DNA from: Gammaproteobacteria bacterium
GTDB taxonomy: Bacteria > Pseudomonadota > Gammaproteobacteria > Pseudomonadales > Pseudohongiellaceae
Assembly: GCA_002706685.1 (NCBI GenBank)
Contig: PALV01000003.1
Span: 113,016-177,015 of the forward strand
Length of the DNA stretch: 64,000 bases
Reading direction: 5' to 3'
Position numbers and translations under genes: made by a program. The notes under the pieces were generated by a model, which did not search any database, was not told where the DNA came from, and saw only the letters and a program-made list of their open reading frames with translations. The number at the start of each line of letters is the position of its first letter. Within the stretch, counting starts at the first letter, position 1. Shown piece after piece: positions 17,789-28,300 of this stretch.

Positions 17789-18397
17789 TCAACTGGCTGG
17801 CTTGCGGGCCACTATCTGAAAAATGTGCCAGTCATGAGGAACGCCACCGGCAGTCTTGCCGCCTGAACGATGCACCTTAAACCGCAGCACTTCGTAGGGT
17901 TTGAGCAGACCCTCGACCTCCGATTGATCGAATGCTGAGACATGCGACCAGAACACGCTGGGGTTGTCTCCCGCTTGCGCCATGGTATCTTCTCGCCCCA
18001 GCAAAGATCCGCAGAATATTCCACCTGGCAGCAGGCATTCGAAGATATTATCCCAGACTGTGTTGAAATGATCTGGTGGGCAAAAGAACAGACTGGCGTC
18101 TGCCACTACCAATGACGCTGCCGGATAGTCAAACGTCTCAAACGATGCCTTGGACAGGACCACGTTTTTTGACCCCTTGAATCGACCCTGGCAGACTGAC
18201 AGCGCCTGATCATCCACATCAAATGCGTAGACGCGAAACCCGCTATCCAATAAATAACTGATGTCTGCGCCAGCGCCACAACCGCAATCAATGGCGGCTC
18301 TGGCGCCGTCGATTCTGCTGACAGCAAACTTCAGGTCTTCCCGTGTCGGGCGATCCCTGGTTGATTCCAGGTAGTGGGAAATGGCTGTATCAGACAT
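17789..18397 (-). CDS. Class I SAM-dependent methyltransferase
   Basis: A 202-aa methyltransferase. Motif I is AIDCGCGAGADISYLL (residues about 36-51), motif II ends in YAFDVDDQAL, and a motif IV-like ASLVVADASLFF follows. The N-terminal DRPTREDLKFAVSRIDG is typical of tellurite-resistance TehB-like or related methyltransferases. The target is unknown. It lies 22 bp downstream of the HTH membrane protein gene on the same strand. Confidence 0.82.
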   Translation of the reverse strand: MSDTAISHYLESTRDRPTREDLKFAVSRIDGARAAIDCGCGAGADISYLLDSGFRVYAFDVDDQALSVCQGRFKGSKNVVLSKASFETFDYPAASLVVADASLFFCPPDHFNTVWDNIFECLLPGGIFCGSLLGREDTMAQAGDNPSVFWSHVSAFDQSEVEGLLKPYEVLRFKVHRSGGKTAGGVPHDWHIFQIVARKPAS

Positions 18398-18419
18398 GAG
18401 CAGACCTGTTTCGCGAGCC

Positions 18420-18878
18420 TTATAACCTGCGACCCAGCTTGCGCTCGGCCAGCCGGCGCTCCCAGCCGGGACTCATAAAGCTGATCACTTCAAAAGCAAT
18501 CAGGCCCTGCACAACAAGCCCGGCGCCAAGACCGGCAAAAATAATATAAACCACCGGCTCACCGTGGAAAGCAACCAGAAATACAGCCGCCAGCACCACA
18601 TAGGTCACCAGAAACTCATAAAATTCTTTCATTCTTTTGGCGTAAAGCAATGCCTGTTGTTCATCTGCTTTCAATTGTGAATCGTCCTGCATGGGTTTTT
18701 CCTCCGCTAGTAAATGAGATAGATCCACCTCAAACACGGAAGCAAGTGCCTTGCATGTCTCCATACTCGGCCTATGACCCTGCTCAATACGCTGAATTGT
18801 TCGCGTCGTCACACCTGCCATTTCAGCCAGCTGGCTTTGCGACCATCCATTTTTCAGGCGTAATTTCCTGATAATCAT
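18420..18878 (-). CDS. XRE-family regulator with two C-terminal membrane helices
   Basis: A 152-aa protein. Residues 1-58 are an XRE/Cro helix-turn-helix (GWSQSQLAEMAGVTTRTIQR, with ASVFEVDLSHLL after). Residues about 88-130 form two transmembrane segments (YVVLAAVFLVAFH and VYIIFAGLGAGLVVQGL), matching a 2TM-type domain. A DNA-binding domain tethered to the membrane suggests sensing of an envelope signal, which is inference. AGGA lies 8 bp before the ATG. Confidence 0.82.
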   Translation of the reverse strand: MIIRKLRLKNGWSQSQLAEMAGVTTRTIQRIEQGHRPSMETCKALASVFEVDLSHLLAEEKPMQDDSQLKADEQQALLYAKRMKEFYEFLVTYVVLAAVFLVAFHGEPVVYIIFAGLGAGLVVQGLIAFEVISFMSPGWERRLAERKLGRRL

Positions 18879-19062
18879 TACACAGTCCTATTGGGGGCCG
18901 GTTGAAGCCCTGCTGAGTCCGTATCACTGCTTGAGGCAATGCAAGACTGGGCAAATTTCTTTTCAATTAAAACGACACAAACACGAAATCATGACGAAAT
19001 TAACGCGACACTTCTTTTATTTCAAAACCTTAGCAGCACAACGTTGTTGGCTTCGTGCCAAT

Positions 19063-19470
19063 TCAAGAGCCGTGCTCCGCCTCAAGACGCTGCCGGATAT
19101 CCTCGTAAGACGCCCGCACCAGCTTAAGCAGCGCGTCCTCATCAACACTGAATTTTGGTGAAAGCTTTACATGACGCATGAACTTACCGGTGCCAACCAG
19201 TAGCCCGTCCGGGTCAGGCAGTTCAACACCATGAAAAAAGCCCAGATTGACATGCGCTTTAAACACATCAACGTAAGCGAATGCAGCCTTGTTGACACAG
19301 GTCGTTGGCTGGTTGTCATGCAGCACCTCGGTAACGTCATCGCCACACATGCGCAATGCGTTGAACCATTTCAGGGCAATGCTGCCCAGTTCGCTGTCAT
19401 GATCCTCAAACCAAAGCCTGACCTCAGGGTGGCCTTTCTCTGCGCTCCTGAGTCTGAAGAGCCCTCTCAC
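19063..19470 (-). CDS. DUF1801-domain protein
   Basis: A 135-aa protein with the DUF1801 core FAYVDVFKAHVNLGFFHG and LVGTGKFMRHVKL. The family includes YdhG-like small proteins of uncertain role related to a frataxin-like fold. The start is GTG at 19470 with GGGAG 9 bp upstream. The region 18879-19062 upstream of the neighbouring HTH gene holds no supported gene. Function is not assigned. Confidence 0.75.
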   Translation of the reverse strand: MRGLFRLRSAEKGHPEVRLWFEDHDSELGSIALKWFNALRMCGDDVTEVLHDNQPTTCVNKAAFAYVDVFKAHVNLGFFHGVELPDPDGLLVGTGKFMRHVKLSPKFSVDEDALLKLVRASYEDIRQRLEAEHGS

Positions 19471-19502
19471 GATTCAACTCCCACCCTGTTACGCGACTTG
19501 GC

Positions 19503-19871
19503 TCAGTCAGCGGAAAGCCAGGCTTCTGCCACCGGCTTCTCACTCAGTTTAAAGGCCTTGATGCGCATCCACGGTATCAACATGCCTTCCAGCTCGCTGA
19601 CGCGCTGAACCCAGGTTTCGTCTGCGAGTACCGCCGCCTTGTTAAAACGCCTGATGACACGAAACATGGCTGGCAGTCGGGAAAATTCCACAGCCATGGC
19701 GCCGGGCGTAGGAAATCTGAACTCGGGTATCTCAAACAGCATCTCGCCGTCTTCGATGCCCTCAGAATGCGTGACGATCTCGTCCAGTGCCATTTCCATT
19801 TCGGTGGAATCCAGTTTGCCACTGAATTCCATGTTGAGGCGCTTGGGCCCGACTCGCTCTACCTTAAACAT
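19503..19871 (-). CDS. SpoIIAA-like STAS-domain protein
   Basis: A 122-aa protein with the fold pattern of SpoIIAA-like/STAS-SEC14 proteins: FKVERVGPKRLNMEFSGKLD at the start, LFEIPEFRFPTPGAMAVEF in the middle and KAAVLADETWVQRVSELEG near the end. These are thought to bind lipids or protein partners in the cytosol. AGGAG 5 bp before the ATG at 19871 decides the start over a GTG two codons upstream. Confidence 0.75.
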   Translation of the reverse strand: MFKVERVGPKRLNMEFSGKLDSTEMEMALDEIVTHSEGIEDGEMLFEIPEFRFPTPGAMAVEFSRLPAMFRVIRRFNKAAVLADETWVQRVSELEGMLIPWMRIKAFKLSEKPVAEAWLSAD

Positions 19872-19907
19872 AGTCACTCCTCAGCGGCCAGGACTGGCTT
19901 TCGCCCG

Positions 19908-20042
19908 TCAACCGCTTAATGGCTGATTTTGCGGTTTGTAGAATGCAATCGCGTTGTCAGTGAGCACCGCCTGAGCGGCTGTTTCTCCCAGCGCTTCTAG
20001 GATAATCTCAATATCATGATCCTGGAAGGGAGTCGGCTTCAT
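19908..20042 (-). pseudogene. C-terminal remnant of an amidohydrolase-type gene
   Basis: A 44-codon frame on the minus strand that reads DIEIILEALGETAAQAVL then TDNAIAFYKPQ. This resembles the last helix pair of TIM-barrel amidohydrolases, where a bound 'ILxxNAxxFY' segment closes the barrel. An in-frame stop lies nine codons before its ATG, so nothing upstream continues the frame; the receptor gene begins right there. I read it as the tail of a deleted gene. A genuine tiny protein cannot be excluded. Confidence 0.4.
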
Positions 20043-20056
20043 GGCTGCACGACCGT

Positions 20057-22252
20057 TCAGCTGCGCTCACCGCTGGTCAGTGCCTGCAGCTCCAGCAGCG
20101 AGTATTTCAGGGCCTCGCGTGTTTCTGCAGGCAGGTTCTGCTTGTCCTTGATGGCGGCCAGCACAAAGTAGCCGGTGCGGGCGACCTGACGCCACCTGGG
20201 CCGTTTGGGAAACGATTCTTCGCCAAGATAACGATCCAGCGTGCGAGTCCGCAGGCGTCCATTGTCGATGACAATAGCCCACAGCTTGCTCTCCTGCGCC
20301 AGCTCTACCTTGGTCTTGCCGGTATACATCTCCCAGCATTCCACCGCCAGGCGCATGGTTTCAATCAGGCGTGACTTCAGTGAATGGCTGGTCGGCGAAT
20401 CCGTGCCATTAGCGGTCAGTGAGTTTAACTTCTCAAAAACCTCCTGCAGTTCCCGGCGCGCCCTCGGCGCCGCGTCAATCAGCAGCGGTTCCAGTGACTG
20501 CAGCTGTTTGGAGACAGAGCCCAGCCTGTCCCTGGCCTGGGCCATCATACGAAAGGCCAGTAGCGGATCACCTGATCCTTCTTCGTAGCGCGGGTCATTG
20601 AGTACCAGCAAGTAAAATGCATCCTCCACACCAATCTGGGCGAGCTGGCCTCGGACAACTATCTCGGCATCCCGACCCTGAAGGGCCAGGCTGTCGATTG
20701 TCATCGCTAGATCGCTGTCATCGTCCTGCCCTGTCAGGTTTCCCAGCACAAATTGCTCCTCACCGGAGGAATCTGCCAGCAGCGTCACAAACTCAGCCTC
20801 CTGCAACTCTGCCTTGTTCAGCCCCAACAGGCTGCAGAAACCATGCGAGGCAAAGGTGATATAGCCCGCCTCATTCAAGGCCACCAGGCTAAGGTCACTG
20901 TGCTCCAGTATCTGATGCAGCCGGTTCTGTGACTGCTTCAACTGCTGCTCAGCCTGCTGGAACTGCTGAATCTCCGACTCAAGACGTGCTTTCTCGCGCA
21001 ATGCCTGTTGCTTCTCACCTTCCAGCAGCCTGACTCTCCAGGCCAGGGCGAAGGAGAACAGCACTGTTTCGGCCATCAGGCCCAAAAACAGCGCGTTATC
21101 CGTAAACCAGTTGTGCGGCAGTATGCCCAGTACCAACGTAGCAAATCCAACGATCACGCCGACTTCACCAATCAAGGTCACCAGCAGGTAGAGTTTGGCC
21201 AGCGCGTGCCCTCGCACCACACCGTCGACCATGGCATAGATGATGGCGGCGATTGCGAAAAAGCTGAAAATCAGCGAACTGCCCTGAAACAGGCCAAAAT
21301 CTTCAGGAATTACCGCAAGAAGCAGCAAAACCGCTGCAATCGGGATCAGGAGACCAAATATCCGGCCCAGCGCTCTGTTATAGGAATCGATATCCAGAAA
21401 TGATCGCGTGAACTGCAGGCGGGTCAGACTGAGCAGCGCCACCGAGGCACCGCTGAGGTGACGCATGAAATAATTGTCATTAAGATCCAGAAACACCATA
21501 TGACCATTGATGCCCAGATAAACCAACAGAACCGCTGCTGCATATGCCACGTAATAGAGGTAGTTCCTGTCGCGCACGGTCAGATACAGGAACAGGTTAT
21601 ACAGAATCATGATGCCAATGGTGCCGTAGAACAGCCCCATGATCAGTATGCCCTGTGCTTCGTTGCGCTTGAATGCGGTTTCTGACCACAGTGTCAGTGG
21701 CACATGGAAGTTGCGAAAAGAAGTGGCGCGAATGTAGACGGTACTGTCGACCCCTGGCTCCAGCCGCACCACAAAGCCGCCAGGCAGCGTTCTCACCTCA
21801 CGCGGATGGTGCTCGGTCTGGTTGTTGTGCATGTGCATGCTTTCCTGCACGTCGCCGTACTCGTCCAACAACCACACAAATACATCATTGGTGGGCTTTG
21901 GTGGCCCGATTTCCAGCAAATACGGTGTTCCGTCATCTATCAGCGCAGCGTCCCAGTCAAGCTCCAGCTTGAACCACAGGGCCGTATCGGTGTAACCAAA
22001 GTCCAGATCAGCAGGGAAATCCTGATCGAAGCGCGAGGCCATTTCTGCGCTGCTCACCTCCGCAAATGTCAGCGTGGTGGCATCATCCTGCAGCAATAAC
22101 ACATGGTCGGCCAGGGACAGCGATTCAAGCTGAGGGTCAATGCTGACCGATTGGGACCAGGCGGTCGAGAATGCGCTTGTTAGCAGAAGGGCAGTCAGCA
22201 CTAAAAGAGTGCGGATGTACCATTTTAAGGCTGATCCTGGGTGAAACGTCAT
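20057..22252 (-). CDS. 7TMR-DISM receptor with PAS domain and unassigned C-terminal domain
   Basis: A 731-aa membrane receptor. After a signal peptide (about 1-32) comes an extracytoplasmic 7TMR-DISMED2-like beta domain (about 35-170, TALWFKLELDWDA and VYIRATSFRNFHVPL), seven transmembrane helices (about 180-385), a coiled coil (about 390-435) and a PAS domain (HQILEHSDLSLVALNEAGYI onward). The C-terminus (about 600-731) contains AVECWEMYTGKTKVELAQ and TRTLDRYLGEESFPKRPRWR. No histidine kinase, GGDEF, EAL or cyclase motif is present. The start at 22252 gives a proper signal peptide; a TTG at 22360 would precede it. It is divergent from the giant exoprotein gene. Confidence 0.85.
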   Translation of the reverse strand: MTFHPGSALKWYIRTLLVLTALLLTSAFSTAWSQSVSIDPQLESLSLADHVLLLQDDATTLTFAEVSSAEMASRFDQDFPADLDFGYTDTALWFKLELDWDAALIDDGTPYLLEIGPPKPTNDVFVWLLDEYGDVQESMHMHNNQTEHHPREVRTLPGGFVVRLEPGVDSTVYIRATSFRNFHVPLTLWSETAFKRNEAQGILIMGLFYGTIGIMILYNLFLYLTVRDRNYLYYVAYAAAVLLVYLGINGHMVFLDLNDNYFMRHLSGASVALLSLTRLQFTRSFLDIDSYNRALGRIFGLLIPIAAVLLLLAVIPEDFGLFQGSSLIFSFFAIAAIIYAMVDGVVRGHALAKLYLLVTLIGEVGVIVGFATLVLGILPHNWFTDNALFLGLMAETVLFSFALAWRVRLLEGEKQQALREKARLESEIQQFQQAEQQLKQSQNRLHQILEHSDLSLVALNEAGYITFASHGFCSLLGLNKAELQEAEFVTLLADSSGEEQFVLGNLTGQDDDSDLAMTIDSLALQGRDAEIVVRGQLAQIGVEDAFYLLVLNDPRYEEGSGDPLLAFRMMAQARDRLGSVSKQLQSLEPLLIDAAPRARRELQEVFEKLNSLTANGTDSPTSHSLKSRLIETMRLAVECWEMYTGKTKVELAQESKLWAIVIDNGRLRTRTLDRYLGEESFPKRPRWRQVARTGYFVLAAIKDKQNLPAETREALKYSLLELQALTSGERS

Positions 22253-22288
22253 TTTTCTCGCAATAACAAAATCTTGCTGTTTGTTTGG

Positions 22289-22306
22289 CCCTATTTTGAC
22301 CCTATT
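22289..22306. promoter_or_regulatory. Direct repeat CCCTATT-N4-CCCTATT
   Basis: Two identical 7-base copies at 22289-22295 and 22300-22306 repeat with an 11-bp period, one helical turn, as in sites for response regulators of the OmpR or LytTR type. They lie in the 140-bp gap between the receptor and exoprotein genes. No such regulator is encoded in this window; binding is inference. Confidence 0.4.
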
Positions 22307-22316
22307 GTTTCGGTGT

Positions 22317-22334
22317 GTCGAGCTATCGTTCGAC
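22317..22334. promoter_or_regulatory. Inverted repeat GTCGA-N8-TCGAC
   Basis: Perfect 5-bp arms with an 8-bp spacer, centred about 67 bp upstream of the GTG start of the exoprotein gene. The geometry fits a dimeric repressor or activator operator serving either divergent gene. The binding protein is unknown. Confidence 0.4.
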
Positions 22335-22392
22335 CCTTTTCCTGTAATACTTGGTAACAAATCAAGAAACGTGTAAAAAACAGGTAAATCAC

Positions 22393-25300
22393 GTGCCTCC
22401 CAGCCGCTTCAAACGTCTCGAACTGGCCGTCGCCATATGCGCCGCCAGCCTTACCATGCATTCCAGTCGCGCCCAGGACCTACCGCAGGGTGCAGATGTT
22501 GCCCACGGGCGAATCGACATCGACGTACAGGGCCAGCACATGCAGGTCCAACAGGGCAGCCAGTACGGCATTGTCAACTGGGACACCTTCAGCATCGGCG
22601 CCGGCTACCATGTCGACTTTGACAATGGCAGCGGCGCCACACTCAACCGTGTCACTGGCACAGATGTCTCTCACATTTACGGGCAGCTCACATCCAGCGG
22701 CAGCGTTTTCCTGCTCAACAGCAACGGCATCGTCATCGGCGAGGGCGGCCAGGTGCTCACTGGGGGCCATTTTATTGGCTCCACACTGGACATTCAGGAC
22801 AGTGACTTCCTTGATGGAGGTGGCTTCACACTTTCTGGCGAGGCGCTCAGCGGCGTTACCAACCTGGGAAAAATTTCCTCGTCCGGCGGCAATGTGCTGT
22901 TGGCCGGCTACACCGTAGAAAATCGCGGTGACATCAGCGCCCCGCAGGGCCACGCCGGTCTGGCAGCTGGCACTCGCGTGGATGTACTGACCGACACCAG
23001 CTGGGCGGGTGGTGCGTTTGCTGTCAAAATCGGCGATCGCGACAGTAACGTCACCAATGAGGGCCGCATCAGCGCCATGGTGGCGGAACTGCGCACCCAT
23101 AACGGCAATATTTACGCGCTGGCCGGCAATAACAGCGGACTGATCCAGGCCACCGGAGTTCGCAGCGAAGGCGGCAAGGTGTTCCTGACGGCTGATAACG
23201 GCGGGGTTCAGAGCAGCGGCGCCATAGCCGCGGTTAATGCCGACGGCAGCGGCGGCGATATCGAGATCGCTGCCCAGCTTATCGAAAATTACGGCGGCCT
23301 GCAGGACGTCAGCGGCACCTCCGGTGGCCGCATAAGCCTGACCGCAGACGCCATCATCAGCGATACTGACATGCGGGCCGACGGCGCGGACGCTGATGGC
23401 GGCATTATAACGCTGGAAGCAGAAGATCAGGTGCTGCTGACTTCTGCCGGCAGCATCAGCGCACAGGGGGCAGCATCGGGCGGCGAAGTTGCCGTGGATG
23501 GCGGCAGTGGCAAAACCATTCTGTCCAGCACCATCAATGCTTCCGGCAGCCTGCAGGGTGGCCGCGTCAGTCTCTGGGGTCACAGTGTGTCGATGTTTGG
23601 CGGCAACATAGCGGCTGAGGGTGGCGCGCTCGGCGGCCAGGTATACCTGGGCGGCGGCTGGCAGGGTCAGGATATCTGGCAGGGAAACCCGCTACTGGAG
23701 ACAAGCAACTCACAATCCACCTACCTCAGCGAGACCAGTCATATCAGTGTTGATGCCAGACAGCTGGGCAAAGGCGGTACTGTCGCGGCCTGGTCTGATG
23801 GCGTCACGCAGTTTGCCGGCAACATCACTGCCCGCGGCGGCATTCTGGGCGGCGATGGCGGCATGGTTGAAACATCCGGGCTGGACGGCCTTGGCGTGTC
23901 CGGCGATGTTGACGCCGGCGCACGAGCCCCTTACGGCACCAACGGTGCCTGGCTGCTGGATCCGAAAAATATTACCATTATCGAAACCGCCGCACCCCTC
24001 GAAGAGTTCAGGCGGGTTCTTAACGAACCCGGTGCCCGGGCCGCCTCTTACACTACCTGGAATTTTGGTCAGGATGTGGATGTCAGTGGCAATACCTTCA
24101 TCGTCTCGACCAGAGAGAGCACGGCGCAGGGCAGATCTGCCGGCGGTGTGTATGTGTTTGAGGACGGCAGGTTCTCAGCCTTGTTGACCAGCGGATTGTC
24201 CAGCACAGTGGATTTTGGCAAAACGATAGCCATTGCCGGCGATTTTATTGCCGCCTCTGCGCCCGGCGACCGCAAAACAATTGAAGGTACCATCTCTCAG
24301 TATCGGGGCTCGATCTCGTTTTTTCACCGGGGGGATGGCTGGAAAAACGGCACCCAAAGCCTGGTTACCAAGCAGTACAACCCTTACTCCAAGCAGACTA
24401 ATGATTTCTCGAGTGATGACTGGGGCGCTGCACTGGTCGGTGCCGAGCGTTCCGGCAATACCTATTTCTACATCAGCAATCCACTGGCAGATCTGAATTC
24501 AGTCAATGGCCAGGACGCCGGCACGGTGCTGGTCTACAACTGTTACTCCCCCACACTCTGCGGATCCGCCGGGGAACTCACGGCGGAAACCAAAATCGCC
24601 GATCAGCGCTATGGTACAAGTCTGGCGGCGGATGGCGATGTCGTCGCGATAGGCAGCACAAAATCATACCACCCTACGCTCGCCCAGAATCAGTTGGATG
24701 TATTTGTTGGCTTCAACCGACTCAACCTGACCATCGAGGGTTTCGGCAGTACCAGCGGTTTTGATGTTGATGACAGAACTCTGGTAGTCAACTCGGGAGA
24801 CTCGTTCCGCCAATTTGATTTATCTATTGGCGACAGTGGGGCACAGGCCCAGCAAAGCGCGGCCTGGACCATAGCTAAACCCGCCACTCTCTGGGGCGCA
24901 AACCGGATCGCAGTCTCTGGCGACACCCTGATGGTCGAGAATGCCTACACCAGCAGCAGTACAAGGCATGCGATCTATCAGCGCCCGTCTGCAGGATGGG
25001 ACAGCTGCCCCGAGTCCGGCTGTGCATACAGCCTGAACATCACGCTCAGTGGTGAGAGAGCAAATTCATTTGCTCTGGACGGAGACCTCGCTGTCATCGG
25101 ACAGCAAGATTGGGCCAGCGGTATAGACCAGGATGGCCGCATCAACATCTTTACTCGTCACAATGGCACCTGGGGGTACGGCGAGACTCTGGGTTCCACC
25201 CAGCTTGACTACACAACGGAATTTGGTGACGCCGTTGCCATCGACGGTGACACCTGGGTTGTTGGCGACTCATCGGTAGCCTTCAACGCCACGAACGAAG

Positions 25301-28300
25301 GCGCCGCCTACATATTCGAGAATGGCAGCCTGGCCGCCAGACTGGGCCGTCGCTATCCGCGTTTTATCAGTGGCAGCGCTTATGGTTTCGGTCTGGATGT
25401 CGGCATCAAGGGCTCTACAGTGGCCGTCATCAGCCCGGGTGACGCCTACATTTTTGAGAAAGGCGCTGGCTGGAAAAACGGCAACACCAACCTCACCGCT
25501 TATAAATTCTTCGGCAGCAACACAGTCAACAGTCTGTCGCTGGACAACAACCTTCTGGCAGTTGGTTTTACCCATCAAAGCAAGTCAACGCCGGGTCAGG
25601 TCAAACTGTTCCAGAACAGTGGCGCAGGGTGGCAAAGCGCACTGGATAATGCCATCGCCAGTCTGACCCCAAGCACCTCCGGGAACAGCGACGGTTTTGG
25701 CATTGACGTCGCGCTGGACGGCAACACGCTGCTGGTTGGGCAAGCCTCGACTGACAACAGCATCACCCAGCGGGCGTTTATATTTGAAAACACCTCCAAT
25801 GACTGGTCCACTGCGGTAGAGACCATTTTGAGCCGCGGCGCAGACGCTTCCAATGACCTCGCGTCTGGCCTGTTTGGCGGCTCCGTCGCACTGGACGGCG
25901 ACCTCGCAGTGGTCGGCTTTGGCTCGCAATTCGGCAACATACAGCAATCCAGCACTACAGGCGCCTATGTATTCGAGAAACAGGGCAGCTGGGCAGCGTC
26001 CAGCCAGCCAGCGGCGCGTTTGCAGGTCAACCACACTGGCTTTGGTGCCGCAGTGGCGGTAGACAATGGCCTGGTCGGGGTCAGTGCCTTTCCGGGCAAC
26101 AACAATATCGGGGGCGCAGTCTATCTATTCAAGAAACAGGGCGGCTGGCAGAGTGGCAGTAATAATCTGATCGCATCACTGGCTGCCGCCAACGGCGGTG
26201 GCAGCGACAAATCCAGCATTGGTTACAGCCTGGCAATTTCCGGTGACAAGGTGGTAACTGGTGGCACACCAGCAAGCGCTCCGGGCTCGAACCCCTGGCG
26301 GGCCGGTTTCCTGTATCAGGGCCCGTTCGACTTCGAAAGCCGGTTTGCTTTCGGGGCCCAGCCAGGTGACACACTCAGCCTGAAGGCCAGCTCGCTGGCT
26401 GGGGCGCTGTCTTTGGGCACCGACGTCACGCTGCAGGCCAACAACGACATCAATGTTGTTGACGCCATCACGGTAAACAACCCGGATGGCGATGGCGGCA
26501 AACTGACACTGGAAGCCGGACGTTCCATCCTGGTCAACGCATCCATCACTACCGACAATGGCGACCTGCACCTGCTGGCAGGCTCTCCCAATGCCAATGC
26601 CACCTATCGTGACAGCGGCGAGGCGCGTGTGCTGGTGGGCACCGACTCCAGCAACAACTCAGCCATACTCAGCATGGGTACCGGCAACCTGTTGATCAGT
26701 GCACCAGACCGCTTCGAAAACCGTGCGCTGACCAATAATATTTTTCGGTTTGCCGACACCAATCCGGGCGTATTCCGGGTTTTCTCAAAAACGCCAGATA
26801 ATACAGGCGCCATCTCACCCAGCAACCTGCGTAAAGACCTGGACATTACCGGCCGTGATTTTGTGCACTACAACAAGGCGTTTGATTTTTCCAACCCTAC
26901 CCCCAATGACCTGCCAACCGGTAGCGGGTTTTTCTATACCATACGCCCCTCAATCAAGGTCTCAGTGGGGGATTCTACTGCCACATTTGGTGATGAAGCA
27001 GTTGCCACACTGCAACTGGACTCAGCCACGCTGGATGGCAACGACATTGACCCTGACGCATACGGTATCACTGCATCCGGCATCCTGACTGTGGTCAAGA
27101 CCGCACCGGCTGATGATGTCAGCAAGACGGCGGGGGGCTATGCCGAAGTGGGCAGTTATACTGACGGCCTGATCGCCACACTACGCGAGAATGTGACAAC
27201 AGGCAGTCTTTTTGGAGTTGATGTCACCGCAGGTGAAGCCGGTGATCTGACGGTCACCAAAAAATCGATTCGTGCCATCGTCGACAATGTCACACGTGAA
27301 TACGGCACTGATAATCCGCAGTTTACATTCACCTTCAAGAACCTGCAGGACGATGGGGCAGGCTTGGTGACAGGCGATAGTATTTCGGTATTTGATACGC
27401 CGCTGACAGTGACCACCGATGCGACAATCAATACCAATGTGCGCGCTCAGCCCTATGATCTGATAGCCGGTGGTGGCGACGACAATAACTACGATGTGAC
27501 GCTGGTCGACGGACTGCTGACCATTGTGCAAAAACAATTGCAGGTTACCGGCCTGAGTGCTCAGGATCGTGTGTATGACGCCACAGCAAGCGCAAGTCTC
27601 AGCGGCACTGCAGCGATTGCGCCGCTGGCCGGGGACGACATCACATTGGGTGGCACACTCACCGCGACTGCCCGCTTTGCCAGCAAACACGTCGGCAATA
27701 ACAAGCCCGTCACCATCAGCGGATTGCAGCTCAACGGTTCTGATGCGCCCAACTATGCTCTTGTGCTTCCAGACCTGACCGCAAGTATCACAGCGCTGGC
27801 CCTGAATCCCACGGGCCTCAGCGCCGCCGACCGTGTGTATGACAACACGACGCAGGTCAGTCTCAGTGGTACCCCGTCAATTGCGCCGATACAGGGCGAC
27901 GATGTCAGCCTGGCAGGAACTGTCAGCGGCAGTTTCTCTGACCGAAACGCAGGTAACAATAAACCAGTTGCACTCACAGGTCTGACACTGAGCGGCGCAG
28001 ATGCTGGCAACTACACATTGAACCTGTCCGACGCTGTATTTGCCTCTATAAGCCCTCGCGAGCTGCAGGTCACCGGCCTGACAGCGCAGGATAAAGTCTA
28101 CGACGAGACTCTTCGAGCGACCACCACGGGCACTGCCACCGTCACCGCACTGGGTGACGATCAGGTGCAAGTAGGTGGCTCCGCTTTATTCATGTTTTCC
28201 GATCGCCACGTCGGCACTGACAAGGTCGTTACCGCCAGCGGTTTTACCCTGCACGGCGTCCATGCAGGCAATTACACACTGTTGCAGCCCACCGGGCTTA

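Noticed and set aside
22480..23583. Long minus-strand frame of 367 codons inside the exoprotein gene
   Set aside because: It is the shadow of a repetitive, GC-rich coding region; it has no recognisable family and no ribosome-binding site.
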